From Streptomyces fructofermentans (GTDB lineage Bacteria > Actinomycetota > Actinomycetes > Streptomycetales > Streptomycetaceae), in the NCBI RefSeq assembly GCF_014651055.1, contig NZ_BMWD01000027.1, forward strand, positions 81,885 through 145,884: 64,000 nt of DNA, written 5' to 3'. The translations under genes were made by a program, and so were the position numbers. Positions 24,643 through 33,083 of the stretch are shown in pieces (the stretch's first letter is position 1; each line of letters opens with the position of its first letter). Below the pieces are notes generated by a model. The model saw only the letters and a list, made by a program, of their open reading frames with translations, had not been told where the DNA came from and searched no databases.

Positions 24643-25472
24643 CACTGGCAGCGCGTCTGGCCCCGTTCGTGCCGGTGCGGATGGTCGCCGCGGCCGCCCG
24701 GCTCGTCTATCCGCGCTTCGAGCCCGAACTGGCCCGGCTCGGCGAGCTCTGCCCGCCCGACTGCGGTACCGCCGTCGACGTCGGCGGCTGGTACGGCCCG
24801 TGGACGCGCCGTCTGGCGGACCGGGCGCGGCGGGTGGTGACGGTGGAACCGGTGCCGCACCTGGCGCGGCTGCTGACGGCGGCGACGCCCGGCAACGTCC
24901 GGGTGGTGCGGGCCGCCGCGAGCGACCGCAGGGGCACCGCCCGCCTCTGGCTGCCGCCCGGCGACCAGGGCGACCGGGGGGTCTCCTCGCTGGTCCGGCG
25001 GGACATCCACGCCCGCGCGCTGGACGTCCCCTGCGTCACCCTCGACAGCCTGAACCTCCGCGAGGTCGGCTTCGTCAAGATCGACGTGGACGGCAACGAG
25101 CTGGCGGTCCTGCGGGGCGCCCGCGGCCTCCTCGCCCGCGACCGGCCCGCCCTGTTCATCGAACTGGAGGCCCGCATCCAGCCGATCGAGCCGGTCGTGG
25201 CCCACCTCGCGCGTCAGGGGTACGCGGGCTGGGTGCTGCCCGGCGACACCTGGCTGCCGCTGGCCTCGTTCGACCTGGAGGCCCACCAGGCGCACGCCTC
25301 CCACGTGGTCTCCCAGGGCCTGCTGCGCCGGGTGCTGCCCTTCCGCGGCCCGGGCTACGTCCGGTACGTGAACTCGGTGCTGTTCCTCCCGGACGGCCGG
25401 AGTCCGGACGCGCGCCGCGCCGGGCGCGTACGCCACGATGAGGGGCATGCCTCCCGCGAAGCGACCCGCTAG
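24639..25472 (+). CDS. FkbM-family methyltransferase
   Basis: A 277-residue SAM-dependent O-methyltransferase of the FkbM family: GTAVDVGGWYGPWTRRLA (motif I region, about residue 43), VVTVEPVPHL, and the characteristic VTLDSLNLREVGFVKIDVDGN plus LFIELEARI. FkbM enzymes methylate hydroxyls of sugars, macrolides and peptides. It is the third methyltransferase of the operon and follows the Trm112-like gene with an ATGA overlap. The last ten codons overlap the start of the next gene. Confidence 0.88.
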   Translation: MTLAARLAPFVPVRMVAAAARLVYPRFEPELARLGELCPPDCGTAVDVGGWYGPWTRRLADRARRVVTVEPVPHLARLLTAATPGNVRVVRAAASDRRGTARLWLPPGDQGDRGVSSLVRRDIHARALDVPCVTLDSLNLREVGFVKIDVDGNELAVLRGARGLLARDRPALFIELEARIQPIEPVVAHLARQGYAGWVLPGDTWLPLASFDLEAHQAHASHVVSQGLLRRVLPFRGPGYVRYVNSVLFLPDGRSPDARRAGRVRHDEGHASREATR

Positions 25473-26043
25473 CCCGTTCACCCCGCTCGACTTCCAGCTC
25501 GTCCTGCTGCGGCGGATGGCGGACCACAACCCGCGGCTGCTGGAGGAGGCCCGCCACACGCTCGGCGCCTCGGCCGCCGACATGCGGGAGGCCAACCGGC
25601 GCTGGCAGGCGATGCTGCACGCGCCGCGGGGCCGGGCGGCGCTCTCCCGCTACCGGTCGGTCCTCGGCGAGCCGGAGTCGGTGACGGGACGGCGGATCGG
25701 CGACCTGTCCTGCGAGGCGTTCCGGTGGCCCGTCCCGCTCTGGCCGGAGCTGCGCTTCGAGGTGCTGGCGGCCCCGAAGGGCGTGGTGTGGAACGAGTGG
25801 CTGGTCCGCGCGCCGGGCGCCCCGGCGCCCGTGCTGCGCACGCTGGAGGACCTGGCCCCCTGGTCCTGCACGGTCGACGAGGCGGCCCGGGCGTTCGCCC
25901 CCGCCCGGCCGCTGGAGGGCACGGCGCCGACCCGGTGGGGGCTGGCGTTCGCCGCGGCGGACGGATCGGGCGTACGGCGGGAGTGCGCCGCGGAGTTCAC
26001 CTGGGGACTGCTTCAGCGGGTGGCCGTCACCGGGCGGCCCTGA
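25438..26043 (+). CDS. Uncharacterised protein at the end of the glycan operon
   Basis: A 201-residue soluble protein I do not recognise. It has a helical, Arg-rich N-terminal third (LVLLRRMADHNPRLLEEARH; EANRRWQAML) and a Trp-rich central part (EAFRWPVPLWPELRFEVL). It has no signal peptide and no membrane segment. ATG 25438 is chosen, but ATG 25447 (MPPAKRP) is equally possible, since neither has a well-placed ribosome site. It overlaps the FkbM gene by 35 bp at its start and the convergent ATP-grasp gene by 17 bp at its end. Confidence 0.65.
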   Translation: MRGMPPAKRPASPFTPLDFQLVLLRRMADHNPRLLEEARHTLGASAADMREANRRWQAMLHAPRGRAALSRYRSVLGEPESVTGRRIGDLSCEAFRWPVPLWPELRFEVLAAPKGVVWNEWLVRAPGAPAPVLRTLEDLAPWSCTVDEAARAFAPARPLEGTAPTRWGLAFAAADGSGVRRECAAEFTWGLLQRVAVTGRP

Positions 26044-26932
26044 CCGCGGCCTCCGCGACGGCCGCGGCCGAGTCCGGGTGGAGGAAGAGGAAGAAGTTGG
26101 GCTCGACGAGTTCCAGCTCCATCACGCGCGGCTGCCCGTCGTCGCCGTCGACCAGGTCGACCCGTGCGTACAGCAGCTCGGGACTGCCCGGCACGGCCGC
26201 CAACGCCTTCTCCGCGACGGCGAGTTCGGCGGGCGTCGGCTGCCAGGTCCGCAGGTCGGGGTGCGGGACCTTGTCCTCGTCGTAGGCGGTTCCCGAGGCG
26301 AGGACCGCCCCCTTGCGGATCGCGTGGAGGAAGCGCCCGCCGACGAACAACAGGGCCCGCTCCCCCGCCGTGTCGATGCTGCGCACGTACGGCTGGACCA
26401 TCGCGGTCAGCCCCTCGGCGTGCATCCGCTCCAGGTGGCGCACGGCCGTGCCGTGGTCCCCGGGCAGGTAGCGGGCCGCGTAGCGGGCGCCCGCGCCGGA
26501 GGTCGGCTTGATCACGAACTCCCGGTCGGCGGGCAGTCCGGCGAGCACGCCGGCGACCGGGTCCGCCTCGTCGCCCGGGGCCAGGTAGCGGGTGTCGACG
26601 ACGGGCACCCCGGCCGCCGCGAGGTCGCCCAGGTACCGCTTGTCGGTGTTCCAGCGCACCACCGCCGCCGGGTTGGCCAACGGGGCCGCCGCCCCGCAGC
26701 GTTCGGCCCACGCCACGAACTCCGCGGCCCGCCAGCTGTAGTCCCAGGTGGAGCGGATCAGCACCAGGTCGAATCCGGCCCAGTCGACGTCCGGGTCGTC
26801 CCAGACCGCCACGACGGCCTCCGCGCCCGCGTGCGCCAGCGCCCCGGCGAGCGCCGGCAGGTCCCGGTCGTACCCCGTCTCCAGCACCTCCCGGCAGGTG
26901 ACGAGGGCGATTCGGGTCGTGGTGCGTGCCAC
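26027..26932 (-). CDS. ATP-grasp domain protein (RimK/PurK-like ligase)
   Basis: A 301-residue ATP-grasp enzyme that would activate a carboxylate as acyl-phosphate and join it to an amine or thiol. Visible elements are NTDKRYLGDLAAAGVPV (ATP-binding hinge), FVIKPTSGAGARYAARY (ATP-clamp Lys and Gly loop) and RVMELELVEPNFFLF (metal-binding Glu residues followed by the Asn). The GTG start at 26932 has GAGGAG six bases upstream. It is divergent from the MerR-PP2C fusion. No partner enzyme is adjacent, so the substrate is unknown. Confidence 0.82.
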   Translation of the reverse strand: MARTTTRIALVTCREVLETGYDRDLPALAGALAHAGAEAVVAVWDDPDVDWAGFDLVLIRSTWDYSWRAAEFVAWAERCGAAAPLANPAAVVRWNTDKRYLGDLAAAGVPVVDTRYLAPGDEADPVAGVLAGLPADREFVIKPTSGAGARYAARYLPGDHGTAVRHLERMHAEGLTAMVQPYVRSIDTAGERALLFVGGRFLHAIRKGAVLASGTAYDEDKVPHPDLRTWQPTPAELAVAEKALAAVPGSPELLYARVDLVDGDDGQPRVMELELVEPNFFLFLHPDSAAAVAEAAVRAAR

Positions 26933-27012
26933 TGCGGACTCCTCGTACGTGTGTCGTGCCGGATGATCCAGTCCGCAGACTAACAACCGGCCCCGGAACC
27001 GGACCGTCCCGC

Positions 27013-27043
27013 TTGACCTTCACCTTCGGTGAAGCCCCAGCAT
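27013..27043 (+). promoter_or_regulatory. MerR-type promoter with 19-bp spacer and perfect operator
   Basis: TTGACC (27013-27018) and CAGCAT (27038-27043) are separated by 19 bp, the overlong spacer that MerR regulators correct by twisting the DNA. The spacer carries a perfect inverted repeat, CTTCACC-TTC-GGTGAAG (27018-27034). The MerR-PP2C gene starts 45 bp downstream, so autoregulation is the straightforward reading. Confidence 0.75.
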
Positions 27044-27087
27044 CGGCGGCGGGACGGGGAACGACCGGGTCACAGGAGGTCCACGGC

Positions 27088-28188
27088 ATGGGGATGCTGA
27101 CGATCGGCGCGTTCGCGAGGGCGAGCCGCCTGTCGCCCAAGGCGCTTCGGCTGTACGACGAGCTGGAGTTGCTGCGCCCCGCGCGGGTGGACCCGGGTAC
27201 CGGCTACCGCTACTACGCGCCGGCTCAGCTCGAACGGGCCCGTCTGGTGGCGTGGCTGCGGCGGCTGGGGATGCCGCTGGCGGGCATCCGCGAGGTCTGC
27301 GCGCTCGAACCGGCGTCCGCCGCGCGGGAGATCCGCGCGTTCTGGGCGCGGGTCGAGGCGGAGACGGCGGCCCGCCGCGACCTGGCCGCGTTCCTCGTCG
27401 ACCACCTCTCGCAGGTTCCGAGGAAGGACAGCACCATGCTGGAACTCCGTTACTGCGCCATGTCCGACACCGGGCGCGTCCGGACCGCCAACCAGGACAC
27501 GGCGCACGCCGGCGCCCGGCTGCTGGCCGTCGCGGACGGCTTCGGTCCCGGCGGCAAGCCCGCGAGCAGCGCGGCCGTGGAGGCGCTGCGGTTCCTGGAC
27601 GACGAACCGCTGCCCTCGGGCGGCGTCCTGAACCTGCTGGAGGACGTGCAGGGTGCCGCGCAGGCCGTCCGGGACGTCGCGGGCACGGCGGACGACGTGG
27701 GCACCACGCTCACCGCGATGCTGTGGACCGGTTCGCAACTGGCCCTGGCCCACATCGGCGACAGCCGGGCCCATCTGCTGCGCGACGGCGCGCTCTTCCT
27801 GATCACCCACGACCACACGGTGGTCCGGTCGATGGTCGACGAGGGCCGGCTGACCCCGGAGGAGGCCGCCGCGCACCCGCAGCGCCTCCTGCTGCTGAGG
27901 GCGCTGACGGGCGGCGGGAGCGGCGCCCCCGCGCCCGCCCCCGACCTCCGGCTGCACGACGCCTGTGCGGGCGACCGCTATCTGCTGTGCTCCGACGGCC
28001 TGTCCGCCGCGCTGTCCGAGGAGGCCGTCCGGGAGGTCCTGGCGACCGCGGAGGCGCCGGACGAGGCGGTGCGCGCCCTGGTCGCGGCCGCGAACGGCGC
28101 GGGCGGCCCGGACAACGTGAGCTGCGTGGTCGCCGACGTGGTGACGTGCGCGCGGCCGGAGCCGGAGGGGGACGCGGGCGGGGCGTGA
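27088..28188 (+). CDS. MerR regulator fused to a PP2C-type phosphatase domain
   Basis: A 366-residue fusion. Residues 3-110 are a MerR DNA-binding domain (TIGAFARASRLSPKALRLYD; GYRYYAPAQLERARLVAWL). From residue 117 a PPM/PP2C phosphatase domain begins with an internal Met: RTANQDT, LAVADGFGPGG, GTTLTAMLW, LAHIGDSRAHLL, LLCSDGLSAAL and GPDNVSCVV, all metal-ligand Asp positions intact. The protein could couple Ser/Thr dephosphorylation or PP2C-based sensing to transcription. AGGAGGT lies seven bases before the ATG. The promoter has MerR geometry, so the protein probably controls itself. The internal ATG at 27436 could yield a free phosphatase. Confidence 0.9.
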   Translation: MGMLTIGAFARASRLSPKALRLYDELELLRPARVDPGTGYRYYAPAQLERARLVAWLRRLGMPLAGIREVCALEPASAAREIRAFWARVEAETAARRDLAAFLVDHLSQVPRKDSTMLELRYCAMSDTGRVRTANQDTAHAGARLLAVADGFGPGGKPASSAAVEALRFLDDEPLPSGGVLNLLEDVQGAAQAVRDVAGTADDVGTTLTAMLWTGSQLALAHIGDSRAHLLRDGALFLITHDHTVVRSMVDEGRLTPEEAAAHPQRLLLLRALTGGGSGAPAPAPDLRLHDACAGDRYLLCSDGLSAALSEEAVREVLATAEAPDEAVRALVAAANGAGGPDNVSCVVADVVTCARPEPEGDAGGA

Positions 28189-28221
28189 GCGCGGCGCGGG
28201 GCCGCGCGGCGCCCTGACTCC

Positions 28222-28986
28222 TCAGCCGGGCGCGGGCAGGCGGCGCGGCTCGACGCGCTCCTCGACGGCCTTGTCGCCTTCGCGGGTGACCAGGTACGCA
28301 CCCTTGCCGGGGGTCTCGGTGACGGCCTCCACGAGTTCCGTGCCGCGGTAGACCAGGCCCACGCCGTCGTCGGTGCAGTGGGTGTCCGGCAGGGTGCCGT
28401 CCCCGACGAGGCGGTGCACCAGGGGGCGGCGGCCCGGATCGGAGTCGTAGTGGACGCCGTTGCCGTACGGGAGGAAGCCCAGGGCGTTCGTGAGGGGGCG
28501 CAGTTCGGGGCCGAAGGAGTCCGTGGTGCCGCCGCGGAACCAGCAGATCGAGCCGGCGCTGACCCCGCTGAGGACGACGCCCGACCGCCAGGCCCGGCGC
28601 AGGACGCGGTCGAGGCCGTGCACGCGCCACACCGCGAGGAGGTTGGCCACCGAGCCGCCCATGACCCAGACGACGTCCTGGTCCAGGACCGCGCCCTCGA
28701 CGTCGTCGAGATTGGGCATCGGGAAGAGCTGGAGGGGTGTGAGGTCGAAGCCCGCCACCCGGGCGGCCTCCGCGGTGCGGGCCGCGAAGTGCTCGGCGTC
28801 ACCGATGGCCGTGCCGACGTACATGACGCGGGGGCGGCGGCCGTGGACGCCGGACAGGTCGACGGCGTGGTGCACCAGGGCGTCGAACATCACCGTGGTC
28901 CTGCCGCCGGCGCGCAGACCGCCGGAGGTGGCGAGGATGGTGGGCTCTCGTCCGTGCCGCGCGGTGGACGGGGTGGGGTCGGTCAT
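28222..28986 (-). CDS. Peptidase E (S51, aspartyl dipeptidase) family protein
   Basis: A 254-residue class-I-glutaminase-like-fold Ser peptidase. The nucleophile Ser sits in SGVSAGSICWF (about residue 137), preceded by WVMGGSVANLLA and followed by FLPYGNGVHYDSD with the His. Peptidase E cleaves Asp-X dipeptides; relatives include cyanophycinases. The ATG at 28986 has no ribosome site but lies 8 bp after a TAAGAT -10 sequence, so the mRNA is probably leaderless. It is divergent from matB and converges with the MerR-PP2C gene. Confidence 0.85.
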   Translation of the reverse strand: MTDPTPSTARHGREPTILATSGGLRAGGRTTVMFDALVHHAVDLSGVHGRRPRVMYVGTAIGDAEHFAARTAEAARVAGFDLTPLQLFPMPNLDDVEGAVLDQDVVWVMGGSVANLLAVWRVHGLDRVLRRAWRSGVVLSGVSAGSICWFRGGTTDSFGPELRPLTNALGFLPYGNGVHYDSDPGRRPLVHRLVGDGTLPDTHCTDDGVGLVYRGTELVEAVTETPGKGAYLVTREGDKAVEERVEPRRLPAPG

Positions 28987-28994
28987 GGGAGGGG

Positions 28995-29039
28995 ATCTTA
29001 ACGAGCCCTGCCCCGAACGCTGTTGCGAAGCGTCGCTTC
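28995..29039. promoter_or_regulatory. Peptidase E -10 element and a 13-bp palindrome in the matB divergent region
   Basis: On the minus strand TAAGAT (29000-28995) lies 8 bp before the peptidase E ATG, which has no ribosome site, as in leaderless genes. GAAGCG-T-CGCTTC at 29027-29039 is a perfect palindrome just upstream and could be an operator for either gene. Confidence 0.5.
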
Positions 29040-29168
29040 CGGCGGCCGATGATGTACGGAGGGACCGTGGAGGCCCCGGTCCCCACCGTGCCCCGCCCGC
29101 GCCCGGCTCCGGGCGACCGCGGGTACGGACCGTTTCGACGAACGACGAACCACGAAGGAGTACGACGC

Positions 29169-30647
29169 GTGTTCCCTCTCTTCCCGGCCCTGACCGAGGC
29201 CCTGGCGGACCCGGACGGCGCCGGCGCGCGGCGGCCCGCACTGCGCTTCGGCGACCGCTCGCTGACCTACGGCGAACTCGCGGCCACCGCCGCCTCGCTG
29301 GCCGCCCGCGTCGGAGGGGCGGACCGGGTCGCGGTCTGGGCGACCCCCACGGCGGAGACCGCCGTCGCCGTGGTCGCCGCGCTGCTGGCCGGTGTCCCCG
29401 CCGTGCCGCTCAACCCGAGGTCGGGCGAGGGCGAGCTGGCGCACATCCTGTCGGACAGCGCGCCCTCCCTGGTGCTCGTGGCGCCGGGCGACGAACTCCC
29501 GCCCGTGTTCGGGCCGCTGGAGCGCGTCGCCGTCGACGTACGGGCCCCCGACCGGGCTCCGCCCGCCCACGGCTTGGCCGACCCGGGTCCTGAGGCGCCG
29601 GCGTTCGTCGTCTACACCTCCGGCACCACCGGGCCGCCGAAGGGAGCCGTCGTCCCGCGCCGGGCCGTGGCCGCCACCCTGGACGCGCTGGCGGACGCGT
29701 GGCAGTGGACCGGCGACGACGTCCTGGTGCACGGGCTGCCCCTGTTCCATGTGCACGGGCTGATCCTGGGCGTGCTCGGGCCACTGCGCCGGGGCGGGTC
29801 CCTGCGCCACCTCGGCAGGTTCGCGATCGAGGGGGTGACGAGGGAGCTGGGCGGGGGCGCCACGATGCTGTTCGGCGTGCCGACGATGTACCACCGGATC
29901 GCCGAGGCGCTGCCCGGCGATCCCGCGCTGGTGAGGGCGCTCGCGGGGGCGCGGCTGCTGGTGTCCGGGTCGGCGGCCCTGCCCGTGCACGACCACGAGC
30001 GGATCGCGGCCGCGACCGGCCGGCGGGTCGTCGAGCGGTACGGGATGACGGAGACCCTGATGAACACCAGCGTGCGCGTGGACGACGCGTCGCGTGCGGG
30101 CACGGTCGGCGTGCCGCTGCCCGGGGTCGGGCTGCGGCTGGTCGAGGAGGACGGGACGCCGATCGGGGCACTCGACGGTGAGACCGTGGGCGAGATCCAG
30201 GTCAGCGGCCCGAACCTGTTCACGGGCTATCTGAACCGCCCGGAGGCGACCGCGGAGGCGTTCACCCCGGACGGCTGGTTCCGCACCGGGGACATGGCGG
30301 TGCGGGACCCCGGCGGCCAGGTGCGCATCGTGGGCCGCAAGGCCACCGACCTGATCAAGAGCGGCGGTCACAAGATCGGGGCGGGAGAGATCGAGAACGC
30401 GCTCCTGGAGCATCCCGGCGTACGGGAGGCGGCCGTGACGGGTGAGCCCGACGACGACCTCGGTGAGCGGATCGTGGCGTGGATCGTGCCCGCCGACCCC
30501 CAGGACCCGCCGTCCGCACAGGAGTTGGCGGACCATGTCGCCGGCCGCCTCGCGCCCCACAAGCGCCCCCGGGTGGTGCACCACCTCGACGCCCTGCCCC
30601 GCAACGACATGGGCAAGATCATGAAGCGTGCGCTGACCCATGGCTGA
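29169..30647 (+). CDS. matB: Malonyl-CoA synthetase
   Basis: A 492-residue acyl-CoA synthetase of the ANL superfamily that makes malonyl- (or methylmalonyl-) CoA from the free diacid, ATP and CoA, supplying extender units for polyketide or fatty-acid synthesis. Landmarks: VVYTSGTTGPPKGAV (phosphate loop), LPLFHVHGL, ERYGMTETLMNTSV, GWFRTGDMAVRD, IVGRKATDLIKSGGHKIG, and the catalytic Lys in NDMGKIMKRAL. The sequence is close to the structurally known S. coelicolor MatB as I recall it. GTG start with GAAGGAG eight bases upstream. It overlaps the carboxyltransferase gene by 8 bp. Confidence 0.93.
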   Translation: MFPLFPALTEALADPDGAGARRPALRFGDRSLTYGELAATAASLAARVGGADRVAVWATPTAETAVAVVAALLAGVPAVPLNPRSGEGELAHILSDSAPSLVLVAPGDELPPVFGPLERVAVDVRAPDRAPPAHGLADPGPEAPAFVVYTSGTTGPPKGAVVPRRAVAATLDALADAWQWTGDDVLVHGLPLFHVHGLILGVLGPLRRGGSLRHLGRFAIEGVTRELGGGATMLFGVPTMYHRIAEALPGDPALVRALAGARLLVSGSAALPVHDHERIAAATGRRVVERYGMTETLMNTSVRVDDASRAGTVGVPLPGVGLRLVEEDGTPIGALDGETVGEIQVSGPNLFTGYLNRPEATAEAFTPDGWFRTGDMAVRDPGGQVRIVGRKATDLIKSGGHKIGAGEIENALLEHPGVREAAVTGEPDDDLGERIVAWIVPADPQDPPSAQELADHVAGRLAPHKRPRVVHHLDALPRNDMGKIMKRALTHG

Positions 30648-32010
30648 GCACGCGCCGCGGTGCACGGCCCGCGAGGCGATCGCGCTGGTCACCGGCGGGA
30701 CCTCCGGGTCCTTCGAGGAACTGCCCGCGCCGCCGGGCGCGTACGGACCCGACGGCCCGCTGGCCTGGCGCGGTTACGACGCCTCGCGGGCCCGCGCCGG
30801 GGCCCGCACCGGCGAGGAGGAGTCCGTCGTCTGCGGCACCGCGACCGTCGGCGGGGCGCCCGCGGTGCTGGTCTCCTTCGAGTTCGGCTTCCTCGGCGGT
30901 TCGCTGGGCGAGCGCACGGGAGACCGGCTGGAGGCCGCGTACGCGATGGCGCGCGAACGCCGGCTGCCGGTCGTCTCGCTGGTCGCGACGGGCGGCAGCC
31001 GCATGCAGGAGGGCATGCGGGCACTGGTCCAGCTCCAGCGCGTGGCACGCGCGTCGGCGCTGCTGCGGCAGGCCGGGCTGCCGCAGCTCGCCGTGCTGCG
31101 CGACCCGACGACCGGCGGCGGCTGGGCCACGCTGGGCGCCGGCGCCGACGTGGTGCTGGCGCTCCCCGGCGCCCAGGTGGGCTTCGCGGGCTCGCGGGTC
31201 CGCCCGCCGGACGCCGACCCCGCCGCCTACACGGCCCTCGGGCAGTTCACGGCGGGCGCGATCGACGCCGTGGTCCCTCCGGACGAGCTGCCGGAGGCGC
31301 TCGGACTGTGGCTGCGGCTCCTCGGCCGCCCGTCGGCCGATCCGGTCCCGCCGCCCGCCGCCCTGGCCGCCGTCTCCCCGCCCGCGACCGGCTGGGACGC
31401 CGTACGCAACGCCCGGTCGCCCGCGCGCCCCCGGGCGGGGGCCTATCTGGACGCGTACTTCAGCTCCCGAGCGGTCCTGTCCGGGGACCGCTGCGGCGGG
31501 CGCGACGACGGGATGCTGTGCGGTTTCGGCACCAGCGCGGCGGACGGCCGTACGGTCGCGTTCGCCGCCCAGACCGGCAGCGCCACCCGGCCGTCGGGCT
31601 ACCGGACGGCCGCCCGGCTGGTGCGGCTCGCGGACCGGCTGGGCATCCCGGTGCTCACGCTGGTCGACACGCCGGGCGCCGCCAACGACGCCGAGGCGGA
31701 ACGCCAGGGTGCGGGGGCGGCGATCGCGGACCTCTTCGGCGCGGTGGCGACCGCCACGACACCCGTCACCACGCTGCTGATCGGCGAGGGCGGTTCGGGC
31801 GGCGCCCTGGCACTCGCCGCGCCGGACAACACCTGGGCCACGCCGGACAGCTACTTCTCCGTGATCGCCCCCGAGCAGGCCGCCGCCATCCTCAAGCGCG
31901 GGCCGGACGAGGTGCGCGCGACGGCCGACCAGTTGCGCATCAGGCCGCAGGACCTGGTGGCGCTCGGGGTGGTCCGCGGCGTCGTGGACCCGGCGGAGCC
32001 CTCCGGCTGA
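30640..32010 (+). CDS. Fused acyl-CoA carboxylase carboxyltransferase (AccD-AccA type)
   Basis: A 456-residue single-chain carboxyltransferase. The first half carries the AccD-type crotonase fold (SFEFGFLGGSLGERTGDRL; VSLVATGGSRMQEGMRALVQLQ) and the second the AccA-type fold (GIPVLTLVDTPGAAND; LLIGEGGSGGALALAAPDNTWA; YFSVIAPEQAAAIL). Such proteins move the carboxyl group from biotin to acetyl- or other acyl-CoA. No biotin carboxylase or biotin carrier gene is nearby, so partners must be encoded elsewhere. Co-transcription with matB gives two routes to malonyl-CoA in one operon. The AccD-type zinc finger is absent at the N-terminus. Confidence 0.88.
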   Translation: MAEHAPRCTAREAIALVTGGTSGSFEELPAPPGAYGPDGPLAWRGYDASRARAGARTGEEESVVCGTATVGGAPAVLVSFEFGFLGGSLGERTGDRLEAAYAMARERRLPVVSLVATGGSRMQEGMRALVQLQRVARASALLRQAGLPQLAVLRDPTTGGGWATLGAGADVVLALPGAQVGFAGSRVRPPDADPAAYTALGQFTAGAIDAVVPPDELPEALGLWLRLLGRPSADPVPPPAALAAVSPPATGWDAVRNARSPARPRAGAYLDAYFSSRAVLSGDRCGGRDDGMLCGFGTSAADGRTVAFAAQTGSATRPSGYRTAARLVRLADRLGIPVLTLVDTPGAANDAEAERQGAGAAIADLFGAVATATTPVTTLLIGEGGSGGALALAAPDNTWATPDSYFSVIAPEQAAAILKRGPDEVRATADQLRIRPQDLVALGVVRGVVDPAEPSG

Positions 32011-32034
32011 CCCGGGCGCACGGCCCGCGCGACG

Positions 32035-32069
32035 GGGTGCCGCCTCCCCGCCCCCGGGAGGCGGCACCC
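32035..32069 (+). terminator. Terminator after matB and the carboxyltransferase
   Basis: GGGTGCCGCCTCCC (32035-32048) pairs perfectly, 14 bp, with GGGAGGCGGCACCC (32056-32069) around a seven-base C-rich loop, 25 bp after the stop. Confidence 0.75.
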
Positions 32070-32149
32070 TCCGCGTCCGGGTCGGCACCGCGACTCCTGT
32101 GGCCGCGCGTGCCTCCCGCCGGACGGCCGGTACGCGTGGCGGCCCTGCC

Positions 32150-33083
32150 GCACGCCCACCGCCCGGATGACCTCCTGCGTCACGGAACCGCCGCGGTCCT
32201 CGCGCGCCCGAGGCCCGCGGCGACACGTGCCGGGCGACACGTGCCGGGTGTCGCGGGGCACGGTCGCGGTCCCGCTCCGGGCGTGCCGGCCCGCGCCGGA
32301 GAGCGGCACGGTCCGCCACGACTTCCCGTCGTCGTCAAAGACCTCGCGTGGCCCGGCCGATGCCACCGCGCGGCGCCGCCGCCGACCCTGGACGTGACGT
32401 GTGTGCCGTGGCCGTTGCGGTCGGCCGCCTCCTCGCCCTCGACGAAGCTCCGGGTCGCGGAGACCCTGCCCGCGAGGTCGGGATGCCCCTCGTCCACTCC
32501 CGTGTCGTGGACGGCGACGGTGACGTCCTTGCCGGTGAGCCCGGCCTCCCATGCCTCGGGGGTGCCGATGAGGGCGTTGCTTTCGGCCATCCCGGCGCGT
32601 ACCCGGCCGTCCGGCCGGACCTTGTCGATCCCCTTCCGGCGGGTCGTCGCCCGCCGGAACACCCGCCCCTGGCCGGCGCCGACGCGGCGCCGCGGATGCC
32701 GGGCAGCGCGCGTGTCCGCTCGGCCCCGCGCGGGAGCGCCGCACGGCCGCTCCCGCCGCTCCCGCCGTACGTGGCGATCAACGGCAGTCCGCCGGTCGCA
32801 AGGTCGGTGAGCCCCGGCGGATCAACCCGCCCACGTCGAACAGGCGGTGGTCGAGAGTCCCCGCCCGCGGGTGGGGCAGTGCCTCGTCCGGTACGACGGT
32901 GAGGGGGCCGTTCGCGTCCTGGGTGCGGACCGCTCCAGTGGCTCCCCCGGGCCGTTCGACGGTGAGCGTCCTGCGGCAGCCGGGCCTCCGGAGTCCCGGG
33001 TGCCGGCCCGTGCCGCGGGGAGCGGTGCCAGGACGAGGGCGGCCGACGCGAGCGCCGCCCGCGTCCCGCGGTCCTCCGGTCAT
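32150..33083 (-). pseudogene. Decayed secreted subtilisin-like (S8) protease gene
   Basis: Fragments of one S8 protease lie in order but in different frames on the minus strand. They are a signal-peptide core (ALASAALVLAPLPAARA, about 33060-33005), a propeptide region (DEALPHPRAGTLDHRLFDV, about 32890-32830), IATYGGSGGSGRAALPRGA, the active-site Asp segment VTVAVHDTGVDEGHPDL and the active-site His segment DRNGHGTHVTSRVGG (about 32550-32390). There is then a jump to a C-terminal-like end (VFDDDGKSWRTVPL; VTQEVIRAVGV). At least three frameshifts are needed, and everything between the His motif and the C-terminal domain, including the catalytic Ser, is missing. It cannot encode an active protease. 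Family members are about 1000-1200 residues. Confidence 0.85.

Noticed and set aside
26926..27087. An upstream start extending the MerR-PP2C protein
   Set aside because: The extension would translate through the promoter and operator; ATG 27088 has AGGAGGT at ideal spacing.
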